From Actinoplanes teichomyceticus ATCC 31121 (GTDB lineage: Bacteria; Actinomycetota; Actinomycetes; Mycobacteriales; Micromonosporaceae): a stretch of DNA of 64,000 nucleotides. Within the stretch, counting starts at the first letter, position 1. Each line of letters opens with the position of its first letter. Below the pieces are notes generated by a model, which had not been told where the DNA came from, ran no database searches, and saw only the letters and a program-made list of their open reading frames with translations. The DNA lies in the NCBI RefSeq assembly GCF_003711105.1, contig NZ_CP023865.1, forward strand, positions 1,648,001 to 1,712,000, written 5' to 3'. Both the position numbers and the translations under genes were made by a program. Of the stretch, positions 27,587 through 36,441 are shown piece by piece.

Positions 27587-27597
27587 GGCGGACAAGC

Positions 27598-27629
27598 TAG
27601 TTCAGCGTCTAACTATTAGGCAACTAATA
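27598..27629. promoter_or_regulatory. Candidate MarR operator in the MFS/marR divergent region
   Basis: TATTAG-GCAA-CTAATA (27614-27629) is a perfect 6-bp inverted repeat with a 4-base spacer. TAGTT (27598-27602) is repeated inverted as AACTA (27611-27615). They sit in an AT-rich stretch in otherwise GC-rich DNA, 26 bases before marR and just 5' of the MFS start. The position and size fit a MarR-family site. Confidence 0.65.
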
Positions 27630-27654
27630 ATCAGAGGCGTGTCAGAATCAGGGC

Positions 27655-28158
27655 ATGGAAGATGGTGTGGATCAGCACGTCGCGCGCTGGTCGGCGTTCT
27701 GGAAGGACGAGCCGGCCTTCGACCCCGAGGTCGAGGGCGCCCTGGTGCGGATGAAGCACATCCTGCGCTGGATCGAGCGCTCGGACGCGGCGGCGTTCGC
27801 CCGCGGCGACGAGGACTTCACGCTGCAGGACTACAAGACCCTGCACGTGCTGATGGTCCAGCCCTGGCCGACCGAGGCCACCCCGGCCCAGCTGGCCGAG
27901 GCGGCGAACGTCACCCGCGCGGCCATGACCAGCCGGTTGGACCGACTGGAGGCGGCCGGCCTGGTGACCCGCACCATCGACGCCAGCGACCGGCGGCGGG
28001 TGCTGATCCGGCCCACGCCGCAGGGCCGGGAGATGTGGAACCGGTACATCTTCGAGGGCATCGCGCGGGATCAGCAGGCGTTGCACGCGCTCGGGCGGGA
28101 GGAGCTGGCGCACCTGAACGCGCTGCTGCGGAAGGTTCTGGCGAGCCTGGGGGAATGA
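27655..28158 (+). CDS. MarR-family transcriptional regulator
   Basis: This 167-residue winged-helix regulator has the recognition region ATPAQLAEAANVTRAAMTSRLD followed by RLEAAGLVTRTIDASDRRRV (wing with DRR). The flanking helices dimerise. The ATG at 27655 follows the candidate operator. It is divergent from an MFS exporter, a common self-regulated pair in which ligand binding relieves repression. The ligand is unknown. Confidence 0.92.
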   Translation: MEDGVDQHVARWSAFWKDEPAFDPEVEGALVRMKHILRWIERSDAAAFARGDEDFTLQDYKTLHVLMVQPWPTEATPAQLAEAANVTRAAMTSRLDRLEAAGLVTRTIDASDRRRVLIRPTPQGREMWNRYIFEGIARDQQALHALGREELAHLNALLRKVLASLGE

Positions 28159-28248
28159 CCGGCTCGCGTTCCCGGGGTCTCCGCGGGGGCACGTGGCGGG
28201 GCGCGGAGACCCCCGGCCTCGTCATCGCGGCCCTCGGCCGGCTTACGG

Positions 28249-28410
28249 CGCTTCCGTACCGCGCGGTTGCGTTTCCGTACCGCGCGGCTTGCGGCGTTTC
28301 CGCGCCGCGCGGTTCGTGGCGTTTCCGCGCCGCGCGGTTCGTGGCGTTTCCGTACCGCGCGGTTCGTGGCGTTTCCGCGCCGCGCGGTTTGCGGCGTCTC
28401 TGCACTGCCT
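28249..28410. repeat. 25-bp tandem repeat array between convergent genes
   Basis: Copies begin at 28249 (short, 21), 28270, 28295, 28320, 28345, 28370 and a degraded one at 28395. The core is CGTTTCCGCGCCGCGCGGTT with CGTGG following. Each copy holds the self-complementary CCGCGCGG. It lies in the 407-base gene-free gap between marR (ends 28158) and the response regulator (ends 28566), in which I see no gene. The rest of the gap, 28411-28560, holds two more loose copies of the GCCGCGCGG core. Confidence 0.88.
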
Positions 28411-28565
28411 GACACGCGGCGCCGTTTCGCGCCGCGCGGCTCGCGGCGTTCCTCCGGCCCGCTCGTGGCGCTTCTCGGCATGGCATCCGGGCGGCGTCCG
28501 GAGCGCGAGGCGTATCTGGCGATTCGTCGGCCGATGCCGAGAAACGCCGAAAATGCCGGGAAAGC

Positions 28566-29234
28566 CTAGAACTTCGGTGCGTCCGGGGCTTCCAGCAGGC
28601 CAAGCCGCAGCGCCGTCATGAGCGCCTGCGCCCGGTTCGCCGCGCCCAGCTTCTCGTACAGCTTGGAGATGTGGGTCTTCGCGGTCGACTCCGAGACGAA
28701 CAGCTGCTTGGCGATCCCGGCCACGCTCATGCCGTCGGCGAGCAGCCGCAGCACCTGCCCCTCGCGCGGGGACAGCTGCGGACCGGACGGGGCCAGCCGG
28801 CGCTTCATCGCCTCGGCCAGGTCCGCCGCGGTGAACGCGCTGGGCGCCGACGCGGCGTGCCGGGCGGCCGCCACGACCTCGTCCGCCGGGGCGGTCTTCG
28901 GCACGAATGCGCTGGCCCCGGCCTCGAGGGCGCCGAAGAGCTGGTCATCGCCGGCATACATGGTCAGCACCACGATGCCCATGTTGGCGTTGTTCTTGCG
29001 GAGGGCACGGGTGGCCTCCAGGCCGCTGCCGTCGGGCAGCCGCAAATCCATGATCACGACATCCGGCTGCAGCGCGCCCGCCTGGCGCACCGCCTCCGCG
29101 GCCGTCGCCGCCTCGCCGACCACCTCGAACTGCCGGTCGCGCTCGAATGCGTGTCGCAGCCCTTTACGGATCAGGTCGTGATCGTCGACAAGGAGGACCT
29201 TGGTGCGCGTCGTCGGCGCAGGACTGGTCGACAT
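28566..29234 (-). CDS. NarL/LuxR-type response regulator
   Basis: This 222-residue regulator has a receiver domain (VLLVDDHDLIRKGL with D18-D19 region, phospho-Asp in VVIMDLRLPDG, Lys in FVPKTAP) and a C-terminal LuxR helix-turn-helix (LSPREGQVLRLLADGMSVAG then IAKQLFVSESTAKTHISKLY). The ATG is at 29234. The partner histidine kinase stops 7 bases upstream, so they form one operon, kinase first. Which genes it controls is not shown. The next gene on this side is across the 25-bp array. Confidence 0.95.
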   Translation of the reverse strand: MSTSPAPTTRTKVLLVDDHDLIRKGLRHAFERDRQFEVVGEAATAAEAVRQAGALQPDVVIMDLRLPDGSGLEATRALRKNNANMGIVVLTMYAGDDQLFGALEAGASAFVPKTAPADEVVAAARHAASAPSAFTAADLAEAMKRRLAPSGPQLSPREGQVLRLLADGMSVAGIAKQLFVSESTAKTHISKLYEKLGAANRAQALMTALRLGLLEAPDAPKF

Positions 29235-29241
29235 GCTCGGG

Positions 29242-30951
29242 TTACTCCCCTTCTGGAGCGGAAACGCTATCCCGCACGCTATCGCGCCGAGGCGGGGTTC
29301 CGAGCACTACGGCGACGGTTGTCCCGCTGGGGTGTCTTGGAGTGATCTTGAGACGACCCCGAATGCGTTCGGCCCGCTCGGCCATGATGGTCAGACCGTA
29401 CCGGCCGTCGGGGCGGTTGTCGGCGAAACCCTTGCCATCGTCGGATACTTCGATCTCCGCGTACGGCGGATCGACCGTACAGGTCACCCAGAGATTCGAG
29501 GCCCCGGCGTGCTTGCGGGCGTTGGTGATCGCCTCCTGGGCGATGCGCAGCAACTCCGCCTCGGTGGCCGCGGGCAGCCGGGCGGTCGACTCGTCGAAGG
29601 TGAAGTGCACCCGGAGGCCGGCGCTGGTGCCCAGGGTCCGGGCGTACTCCGCGATGGCGGCGGCCAGACCGCCGTTGCGGTCCACCTCCGAGCGCAGCTC
29701 GAACAGGCTCAGCCGCAACTCGGTGATCACCCGGGTCACCTCACCGCGCAGCGTGCGCAGCTCCTCGGCCGTCTCGTCGGCGCCCTCCGGCAGGGTGGCC
29801 TGGGCGTTGTCGATGCCGTACCCGACCATCACCAGCTCCTGGGCGACCCCGTCGTGGATCTCCCGGGCCAGCCGCTGGCGCTCCTCGTTGGTGGCCAGCG
29901 AGCGGACGTCGTCGAACAGCAGGGCCGCCTCCAGTCGCAGCGCGGCGGGACCGGTCACCTCGGTGACGCTCTGCACGACCGCCGGCGGGTACGCCCCCGC
30001 GGCGTCCGTCTCCAGGATCACCAGCCCGATCGTGCGGACCCCGGCCACCAGCGGGATCACCAGCGAGGACACCTCGCCGCCGGGATGGGTGCGGGCCTGC
30101 GACCGGCTCGCCACGTGCGGCTGCTGGGTGGCCCAGGCGTCGGCGATCGCCGAGTCCGCGTCGAGCGTGGTCTCCCAGTCGACCCGCTCCGCGCCGGTCT
30201 GCGCCAGCACGACCAGCCGGCCACCGCCGCTGGCCGACAGCACCGCGGCACGGTCGCCGGGGCTGACCGCGCGCAACTCCTCCAGCAGGTGCTCGGAGAT
30301 GCCGCCCGGGTCCAGGGTCGCCCCCGGCAGCGAGCGGGCCACGCTGCGCAGCTGGGTGAGCAGGCGGGTGGCCTCCGCGTACGGCTGCGGGGTGGGCTCG
30401 GCCGGCTGCAGGAACTGCCGCATCGCCTCGGCCGCGAACGTGACGATCGCGCCCAGCACCAGCCACTGCCCACCGGCCGCCAGATAGCCCGCCGAGGCGA
30501 GCACGGTCCGTGGCCCGGCCAGCGCCCCGCCGACCACCAGCGCCACCGCCGCCACGCCGAGCAGCGCCGCGCCCTCGGTCGCCCGGCGGCGCAGGGCCGC
30601 GGTCAGCAGCGGGACGGCGAGGTAGGGCAGCACCGCCTCGGCGCCGAAGCCGGCCGCCACCGAGTCGGCCGCGGCGGCGACCGAGCCGGCCGCCAGCCCG
30701 GTCACGATCACCTCGGCGAACCGGCCCGCCGGGGCCCAGACCGGATGGTCACGGGCCACGAAGGCGGGCAGCGCGGCGACCGTCAGCAGGGCGATCCAGC
30801 CGAGCTGGCGCGGGTCGCCGGTGAAGATGACGGTGAGCGCCGCGACCAGCGCGAGCATGATCACGCGCGACGCGGCTTCGAGCGGGCGGATGCGCGTGGA
30901 TCCGCTGGCTTGGGCTGGCACGTCACGGATGGTAGCGGCACCGGCGGACAT
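29242..30951 (-). CDS. Sensor histidine kinase (HisKA_3 type)
   Basis: This protein of about 569 residues has six or so N-terminal membrane segments (about residues 25-180), a GAF-like middle region (about 215-365), and a NarL-type kinase core. The phospho-acceptor His is in RLAREIHDGVAQELVMVGYG. ATP-binding boxes are EAITNARKHAGASN, VSDDGKGF and GRYGLTIMAERAE. The ATG at 30951 is favoured. A longer frame to 31077 would cover most of the divergent promoter and overlap the SRPBCC gene. It is paired with the response regulator. The signal is unknown. The GAF-like region suggests a small ligand or redox cue. Confidence 0.92.
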   Translation of the reverse strand: MSAGAATIRDVPAQASGSTRIRPLEAASRVIMLALVAALTVIFTGDPRQLGWIALLTVAALPAFVARDHPVWAPAGRFAEVIVTGLAAGSVAAAADSVAAGFGAEAVLPYLAVPLLTAALRRRATEGAALLGVAAVALVVGGALAGPRTVLASAGYLAAGGQWLVLGAIVTFAAEAMRQFLQPAEPTPQPYAEATRLLTQLRSVARSLPGATLDPGGISEHLLEELRAVSPGDRAAVLSASGGGRLVVLAQTGAERVDWETTLDADSAIADAWATQQPHVASRSQARTHPGGEVSSLVIPLVAGVRTIGLVILETDAAGAYPPAVVQSVTEVTGPAALRLEAALLFDDVRSLATNEERQRLAREIHDGVAQELVMVGYGIDNAQATLPEGADETAEELRTLRGEVTRVITELRLSLFELRSEVDRNGGLAAAIAEYARTLGTSAGLRVHFTFDESTARLPAATEAELLRIAQEAITNARKHAGASNLWVTCTVDPPYAEIEVSDDGKGFADNRPDGRYGLTIMAERAERIRGRLKITPRHPSGTTVAVVLGTPPRRDSVRDSVSAPEGE

Positions 30952-31012
30952 CGGCTCGTCGGCGACGGGGCGGTGGCGTGCTTTGTCGTATGCAGCGGGT
31001 AGCCTCCGGTGC

Positions 31013-31465
31013 ATGGCGGACACCTCGACGCAGTCGATCCAGGTTGATGCTCCCCTGGCCCGGGTGGCCGCGGTCATCTGCGACTTCCCGCGCTATCCGG
31101 AGTGGGCCGAGGCGATCAAACAGGTCACGGTCGTCGAGGAGTACGAGGACGGCTACGCCGCCCAGGTGACCTTCCGGATCGACGCCGGTGTGATGGCCGA
31201 CGAGTACACCCTGGAGTACGCGTACGCCGACGACCTGTCCCGCATCGAGTGGCACCTGGTCGCGCCGTCCAAGACGCAGAAATCCCAGGAGGGGTCCTAC
31301 GACCTGGTGGAGAACGCGGACGGCGGAACTACCGTGACTTACACCCTCGCGGTCGAGCTGGCCATCGGGATGCTCGGGATGTTCCGCCGCAAGGCGGAGA
31401 AGATGATCATGGATACGGCGCTCAGGGAGCTCAAGCGCCGGGTGGAGAGCCTGCCCGCGGCCTGA
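31013..31465 (+). CDS. SRPBCC (polyketide cyclase/START-like) protein
   Basis: This 150-residue lipid/ligand-cavity protein has the family start QSIQVDAPLARVAAVICDFPRYPEW (first part), a mid-section VIAQVTFRIDAG-like strand and SLELAIGMLGMFRRKAEKMIMD-like C-terminal helix. It matches the Rv2185c family by position and by the PLARVAAVICDFPRYPEWAE motif. The ATG at 31013 is the natural start. It diverges from the histidine kinase with 61 bases between them. It may bind a lipid or aromatic ligand. The ligand is unknown. Confidence 0.87.
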   Translation: MADTSTQSIQVDAPLARVAAVICDFPRYPEWAEAIKQVTVVEEYEDGYAAQVTFRIDAGVMADEYTLEYAYADDLSRIEWHLVAPSKTQKSQEGSYDLVENADGGTTVTYTLAVELAIGMLGMFRRKAEKMIMDTALRELKRRVESLPAA

Positions 31466-31490
31466 CCGCGGCGGGTGTGAGGGGGAGCGG

Positions 31491-33389
31491 ATGCCCGGGT
31501 CAGCGCGCGAGGAGGCCGAGCGGCTGGTCGCCACGATCCTCGCCAGAGCGGCGGCGGGCGGCCTGGGCGCCGCGGCGCGCGGTCGCCGCGACTCCGGCCC
31601 CCCTTCGCGTACGGAGAACGGCGCCGGCTCGCCCGTGGCCGAGGTGGCCGCACTGGTCGGGGACGCGGTGAACGGCTTCTTCGGCCTGCTCGGCGAGGTG
31701 ACCCGTGATCCGGGTTCCGCCGGTTCGCCCGCTTCCTCCGGTTCTCCTGCTTCCCCCGCTGCTCGCGGCTCGTCCGGTCCTTCCGCCTCGCCCGGTTCTC
31801 CCGCCGCTGCTTCCGATCCGCCCGGTTCCACCGGTTCGCCGGTTCCCGATTCGTCCGACCCGGATTCATCCGGTTCCACTGCCTCATCCGGGGCGGATTC
31901 GTCCGCGTCTGCCGCCTCCCCCGGGTCCGCTTCGTCGCCTGCGGCCCCTTCCTCCCCGGTGACCGCGGCTGGCGTCCGCGGCGCCCCGGGCTCGTCGGCG
32001 CACGCGGGTGCCGGGACCGGCGCCGGTCGGTCCGCCGGGGCCGGCGCCGGTCGGTCCGCTTCGGCCGCGCACGTGGGTGCGGGAGGAGCCTGGGCGGCCG
32101 GCAGCGCCGAGTGCTGTGTGTGCCCGGTGTGCCGGGCCATCGCCGCCGTTCGTGACCCCAGCCCGGAGACCGCCTACCGGCTCGCCACCGGGGCCGGGGA
32201 CATCGCCACCGGGGCGGCCGGTGTGCTGCGCGGCCTGGCCACGCTCGCCGGATCGCTGCGGGGTGAACGGCCACGCCGTTCCACGACGGCGCCATCCGGC
32301 GGGGGAGCGGCCCGCCGCGCGCCCAGCCCCGACGCGGCCTGGTCGGCGGCGACCCGTGCGGGCAGGCCCGCGCCGCGCGTGCCGCAACCGGCCGGCGAGG
32401 GCGCGGACGCGTGGGCGGCGGCGACGGCGGCGAGCGCCCGGGAGGCCGATCTGGCCCGCGAGGCCGACCTTGCCCGCCGCGCCGCGGTCCGAGACGCCGC
32501 GGCCCGGGACATCGCGGCGCGGGATGCTGCGGCCGGAGACGCCGGGACGCGAAACGCTGCGGCCGGAGACGCCGGGACGCGAAACGCTGCGGCCGGAGAC
32601 GCCGGGACCCGAAACGCTGCGGCCCGAGACGCCGCGACTCAGGACACCGCAGCTCCGGGCGTCGCGGCCGGAAGTGATGTCCCTGAGTCTGGAACCGGTC
32701 AGCGGCCGGCAGCCGGCTCCGGTCAGCGGCCGGGAGCGGCTGCCATCCGGCGGCCGGGTCCGGCCGGGGACCCGTGGGCGGTTGCGACCGCGGAGAGCGC
32801 CCGAGCCGCGGAAGCGGCCCGAGCCCGGGCCCGGGCCGCGGAGAAGGCGGTGGCCGCGGCGGTGGCGGACGCCCGCCGGGCAGCCGCGCGGAAAACCGCT
32901 GAGGAACGCCCCGAGACCACGGCGGACGGCACGAGCGCTGACGCCACGGACACCGGCGGAGCGGGGGCGTCCGGCGAGGCGCAGGCGTCCGTCCGGACGC
33001 AGCGGTCCGGTGCGGGGGCGTCCGGCGAGGCGCAGGCGTCCGTCCGGACGCAGCCGTCCGGTGCGGCGGCGCCCGATGAGGCGCAGCCGTCCGGCGAGCT
33101 GGAGGCGCCCGTCCGGGCGCAGGGCTCCGGCGCGGCGGCCGTCACCGGGGTGGCGGGAGTCGCCCGCGACGCGGACCCGGCGCCGGCCGGTGAGCGCGGC
33201 GGGTCGGGGCGACAGGCTGCGGGTATGCGTACCGGATCGGGCTCTGCCGGCCGGTCGGCGGCGACCACGGAGGCCGCCGCAGGCGGCCCGGCGGCAACCC
33301 GTAGCGTGGATCATGAGCTGGGCGCCTCGGCGCCCGAGGATCGCGACGCGCGGCCGGGCGACGGCGCCCGCGACGGCGACGCGGTGTGA
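31491..33389 (+). CDS. Low-complexity protein with Cys cluster and decapeptide repeats
   Basis: This 632-residue protein starts with a conserved-looking helix (SAREEAERLVATILARAAAG and EVAALVGDAVNGFFGLLGEV). A Ser/Pro/Ala-rich tract follows to about residue 185. A cysteine cluster, ECCVCPVCRAIAAVRDPSPE, comes at about 205-225, next to a second helix. The rest is Ala/Arg-rich. It includes three copies of a 10-residue unit (AAAGDAGTRN) from a 30-bp DNA repeat at 32528-32620 and two copies of a 17-residue unit (GAGASGEAQASVRTQRS) from a 51-bp repeat. The ATG at 31491 has GAGGGGGAG upstream. It overlaps the glucokinase region. The cysteines may bind zinc. Function unknown. Confidence 0.7.
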   Translation: MPGSAREEAERLVATILARAAAGGLGAAARGRRDSGPPSRTENGAGSPVAEVAALVGDAVNGFFGLLGEVTRDPGSAGSPASSGSPASPAARGSSGPSASPGSPAAASDPPGSTGSPVPDSSDPDSSGSTASSGADSSASAASPGSASSPAAPSSPVTAAGVRGAPGSSAHAGAGTGAGRSAGAGAGRSASAAHVGAGGAWAAGSAECCVCPVCRAIAAVRDPSPETAYRLATGAGDIATGAAGVLRGLATLAGSLRGERPRRSTTAPSGGGAARRAPSPDAAWSAATRAGRPAPRVPQPAGEGADAWAAATAASAREADLAREADLARRAAVRDAAARDIAARDAAAGDAGTRNAAAGDAGTRNAAAGDAGTRNAAARDAATQDTAAPGVAAGSDVPESGTGQRPAAGSGQRPGAAAIRRPGPAGDPWAVATAESARAAEAARARARAAEKAVAAAVADARRAAARKTAEERPETTADGTSADATDTGGAGASGEAQASVRTQRSGAGASGEAQASVRTQPSGAAAPDEAQPSGELEAPVRAQGSGAAAVTGVAGVARDADPAPAGERGGSGRQAAGMRTGSGSAGRSAATTEAAAGGPAATRSVDHELGASAPEDRDARPGDGARDGDAV

Positions 33390-33415
33390 AACTTGCATCA
33401 GAGGGGACGGGCAGC

Positions 33416-34366
33416 GTGACGCTGACCATCGGAATCGACGTCGGCGGCACCAAGGTGGCCGGTGGCGTGGTCGACGAGCAGGGCAACGTGCTCGCGTCGA
33501 ACCGTCGGCCGACGCCGGCGGAGGACCCGGCCGGGACCCGGGACACGATCGTCGAGGTGGCCGCCGAGCTGGCGGCGCAGTACCCGCAGGCGACCGCGGT
33601 CGGGATCGGCGCCGCGGCATGGATCGACGCGGCCGGCTCGACCGTGCTGTTCGCGCCGAACCTGGCCTGGCGCGACGAGCCGCTGCGCGACTACGTCTCC
33701 AAGGCGGTCGGCCTGCCGACCGTGCTGGAGAACGACGCGAACGTGGCCGCCTGGGCGGAGTTCCGGTTCGGGGTGGCCAGGCACGCCGACGACTCGATGG
33801 TGATGATCACCGTGGGCACCGGCATCGGCGGCGGCATCGTGCTGAACGGCAAGCTGTGGCACGGCGCCAACGGCATCGCCGGTGAGCTCGGCCACCTCCA
33901 GTCGGTGCCGGACGGGCATCCGTGCGGCTGCGGCCGGCTGGGCTGCCTGGAGCAGTACGCCAGCGGCAACGCCCTGGTCCGGTTCGCCCGCGCGGGCGCG
34001 CGGCAGGAGCCGGAGCGCGCCGCCAAACTGCTGGAGCTGGCCGGCGGCGACGCGCTGGCGATCAGCGGACGGCAGATCACCGAGGCGGCCCGGGCCGGCG
34101 ACGGCGTGGCGATGGACGCGTTCGCGCAGATCGGCTACTGGCTCGGGGTCGCGCTGGCCGACCTGGCGCAGAGCCTGGACCCGCAGATCCTGGTGATCGG
34201 CGGCGGCGTGGTCGACGCCGGTCCGCTGCTGATGGGGCCGGCCGAGCGGACGTACCGGGATCAGCTGGCCCAGCGCAACCGGTTCCCGGTCGCCGAGGTG
34301 CACGCCGCCCAGATGGGCAACGTGGCGGGCGTGGTCGGGGCGGCCGACCTGGCCCGGCGTGGCTGA
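33416..34366 (+). CDS. ROK-family glucokinase
   Basis: This 316-residue kinase phosphorylates glucose with ATP. It has the phosphate-1 motif TIGIDVGGTKVAGGVVDEQG, the catalytic Asp in LENDANVAAW, a second phosphate motif GTGIGGGIVL, and the ROK zinc motif CGCGRLGCLEQYASG with its preceding His. GTG at 33416 with GAGGGGA 9 bases upstream is preferred. An alternative GTG at 33386 overlaps the previous stop. It resembles Streptomyces GlkA as I recall. Glucose-6-phosphate links it to the trehalose and phosphofructokinase genes in this window. Regulation is not visible. Confidence 0.93.
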   Translation: MTLTIGIDVGGTKVAGGVVDEQGNVLASNRRPTPAEDPAGTRDTIVEVAAELAAQYPQATAVGIGAAAWIDAAGSTVLFAPNLAWRDEPLRDYVSKAVGLPTVLENDANVAAWAEFRFGVARHADDSMVMITVGTGIGGGIVLNGKLWHGANGIAGELGHLQSVPDGHPCGCGRLGCLEQYASGNALVRFARAGARQEPERAAKLLELAGGDALAISGRQITEAARAGDGVAMDAFAQIGYWLGVALADLAQSLDPQILVIGGGVVDAGPLLMGPAERTYRDQLAQRNRFPVAEVHAAQMGNVAGVVGAADLARRG

Positions 34367-34394
34367 GCGACCGCGCCGGGGATAGGGGACGAGG

Positions 34395-35072
34395 ATGTCC
34401 GGGGTGCCGCTGCGCGTGCTCAGCTGGAACGTGCACGGGTTGAGGGACGACCGGGCCGCGCTGGTCGGCCTGGTCCGTGAGCTGGCCCCGGACGTGCTCG
34501 TGGTGCAGGAGGCCCCGCGCCGCTTCGGCTGGCGGCACCGCAGCGCCGTGCTGGCCGACGAGTGCGGCCTGGTGATGGCCGCCGGCGGCCTGCCCGCCCT
34601 GGGCAACCTGCTGCTGGTCAGCCTGCGGGTGGCGGTCGGCGCGACGTGGTGCCTGCGCTACCCGCTGACCCCGGGCCGGCACCTGCGCGGGGCGTTCTTC
34701 GCGCAGGGCCGGGTGCGCGGCGCGTCGTTCACCGTCTCCGGATCGCACCTGGCCACCGATCCGGCCGAGCGACCGGCGCAGGCCGCGTACTGGAAGGCCG
34801 AGCTGGTCAAGCTGGAGGGCCCGGTGATCGCGGCCGCCGACCTGAACGAGGGGCCGGGCGGCGGCGCCTGGCGAACCGTCGAGGACGGGTTGCTGACCAC
34901 CACCGAGGACGTCCCGACCTTCCCGGCCGCCGCGCCCAGCCGGCGCATCGACGGGCTTTTCGTCACCCCGGACGTGGGCATCGCCCGATACGAGATCATC
35001 GCGACGGATCGGGCACGTGCCGCGAGTGATCATTTACCGGTCCTCGCGGACCTCCTGCTCCCTTCCGGCTGA
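34395..35072 (+). CDS. Endonuclease/exonuclease/phosphatase-fold protein
   Basis: This 225-residue EEP-fold hydrolase has VLSWNVHGLRDDRAALVGLV (Asn metal site), VLVVQEAPRR (Glu metal site), GSHLATDP (His), IAAADLNEGPGGGAW (Asp/Asn site) and the terminal SDHLPVLADL (Asp-His pair). All five catalytic landmarks are present, so it should be active on a phosphodiester or phosphomonoester. The ATG is at 34395. It lies between glucokinase and the monooxygenase. The substrate is unknown. Confidence 0.87.
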   Translation: MSGVPLRVLSWNVHGLRDDRAALVGLVRELAPDVLVVQEAPRRFGWRHRSAVLADECGLVMAAGGLPALGNLLLVSLRVAVGATWCLRYPLTPGRHLRGAFFAQGRVRGASFTVSGSHLATDPAERPAQAAYWKAELVKLEGPVIAAADLNEGPGGGAWRTVEDGLLTTTEDVPTFPAAAPSRRIDGLFVTPDVGIARYEIIATDRARAASDHLPVLADLLLPSG

Positions 35073-35097
35073 GCGCCCGGTCTGGCAGGATCGCCGG

Positions 35098-36441
35098 GTG
35101 CACGACTCCCCGGACCCGGGCGACCGCCGCGACGCCGTCTGCGTCGTGGGCGCCGGCGCCAGCGGCCTGACCGCCGTCAAGAATCTGCGTGAGCTGGGTT
35201 TCCAGGTGGACTGCTACGAGCGGGAGACCGCGGTCGGCGGGGCCTGGAACTGGCGGCACGACCGCAGCCCGGTCTACGCCGGCGCCCACCTGATCTCGTC
35301 CCGGCCGCTCACCGAGTTCCCCGACTTCCCGATGCCGGACACCTGGCCGGACTACCCGCACCACAGTCAGGTCCTGACCTACCTGGAGCGGTACGCCGCA
35401 CACTTCGCGCTCGGCGAGCACATCTGGTTCGGCATGGAGGTGGTGTCGGCCACCCCGACCGGGGACGGCGGCTGGGAGGTGACCATCCGGTCGACCGGGG
35501 GCGGCTCGTCGCGCACCCAGCGGTACGCCGCGGTGATCGTCGCCAACGGCCACAACTGGGACCCCCGCCACCCGGACATTCCCGGCGAGTTCCGGGGGCG
35601 GGTGATGCACGCGAGCACGTACCAGGATCCGGCTCTGCTGCGCGGCCGGAAGGTGCTGGTGGTCGGCGGCGGCAACACCGGCTGTGACATCGCGGTGGAG
35701 GCCGCCCAGCAGGCGGCACAGGTGTGGCACTCCACCCGGCGCGGCTACTGGCACACCCCCAAGTACCTCCTGGGCCGCCCCGCCGACCAGGTCGGCGCCC
35801 GCCTGCACCGGTGGCGGCTGCCGTCGCGCCTGCGGCAGTGGCTGCACCGCCGCGCGGTCCGGCTGACCACCGGCGACCTGACCCGTTTCGGCCTGCCCGC
35901 GCCCGATCACCAGCCGTTCGAGAGCCACCCGGTGGTCAACAGCCAGCTGCCCTACTACCTGGGTCACGGGCGGATCACCCCGGTGCCGGACGTGACCGCT
36001 TTCGATGGCGCGACGGTGGAGCTGGCCGACGGGCGGCGGATCGAGCCGGACCTGGTGATCACCGCGACCGGGTACCGCCCCCGCTTCGAGTTCCTCGCCC
36101 CGCAGCTGCTGGACACCGACGAGCACGGCCGCCCCGACCTGCACCTGCACGTGTTCGCCCGCAAGCATCCGACGCTCGCCGTGATCGGCCTGGTGCAGCC
36201 GGACTCCGGGGTGTTCCCGCTGGCGCACTGGCAGAGCGTGGCGGTGGCGCACTGGCTGCGGCTGCGTCTGACCGATCCGTCGCGGGCCGCGGCGGTGCAG
36301 CAGAAGGAGTCGGAGCGGCCGGTCGGGACCTGGTCACGGCGGCGCGTGGTGCGGACCGAGCGGCACTGGTTCGAGGTCGATCACATCGACTATCTGCGCT
36401 CGCTGGAGAGCTTGCTGAACCAGATGGAGTCGGCGCGATGA
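35098..36441 (+). CDS. Flavin-containing monooxygenase
   Basis: This 447-residue enzyme has two Rossmann sites. CVVGAGASGLTAVKNLRELG binds FAD and VLVVGGGNTGCDIAVEAAQQ binds NADPH. The FMO/BVMO signature FxGxxxHxxxY is met by FRGRVMHASTY. GGAWNWRHDRSP and the late ATGYRPRFEFL are family typical. It would add one oxygen atom to a soft nucleophile or ketone. The GTG at 35098 follows the EEP gene after 25 bases. The next gene overlaps it by four bases, so the two products probably act together. The substrate is unknown. Confidence 0.92.
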   Translation: MHDSPDPGDRRDAVCVVGAGASGLTAVKNLRELGFQVDCYERETAVGGAWNWRHDRSPVYAGAHLISSRPLTEFPDFPMPDTWPDYPHHSQVLTYLERYAAHFALGEHIWFGMEVVSATPTGDGGWEVTIRSTGGGSSRTQRYAAVIVANGHNWDPRHPDIPGEFRGRVMHASTYQDPALLRGRKVLVVGGGNTGCDIAVEAAQQAAQVWHSTRRGYWHTPKYLLGRPADQVGARLHRWRLPSRLRQWLHRRAVRLTTGDLTRFGLPAPDHQPFESHPVVNSQLPYYLGHGRITPVPDVTAFDGATVELADGRRIEPDLVITATGYRPRFEFLAPQLLDTDEHGRPDLHLHVFARKHPTLAVIGLVQPDSGVFPLAHWQSVAVAHWLRLRLTDPSRAAAVQQKESERPVGTWSRRRVVRTERHWFEVDHIDYLRSLESLLNQMESAR

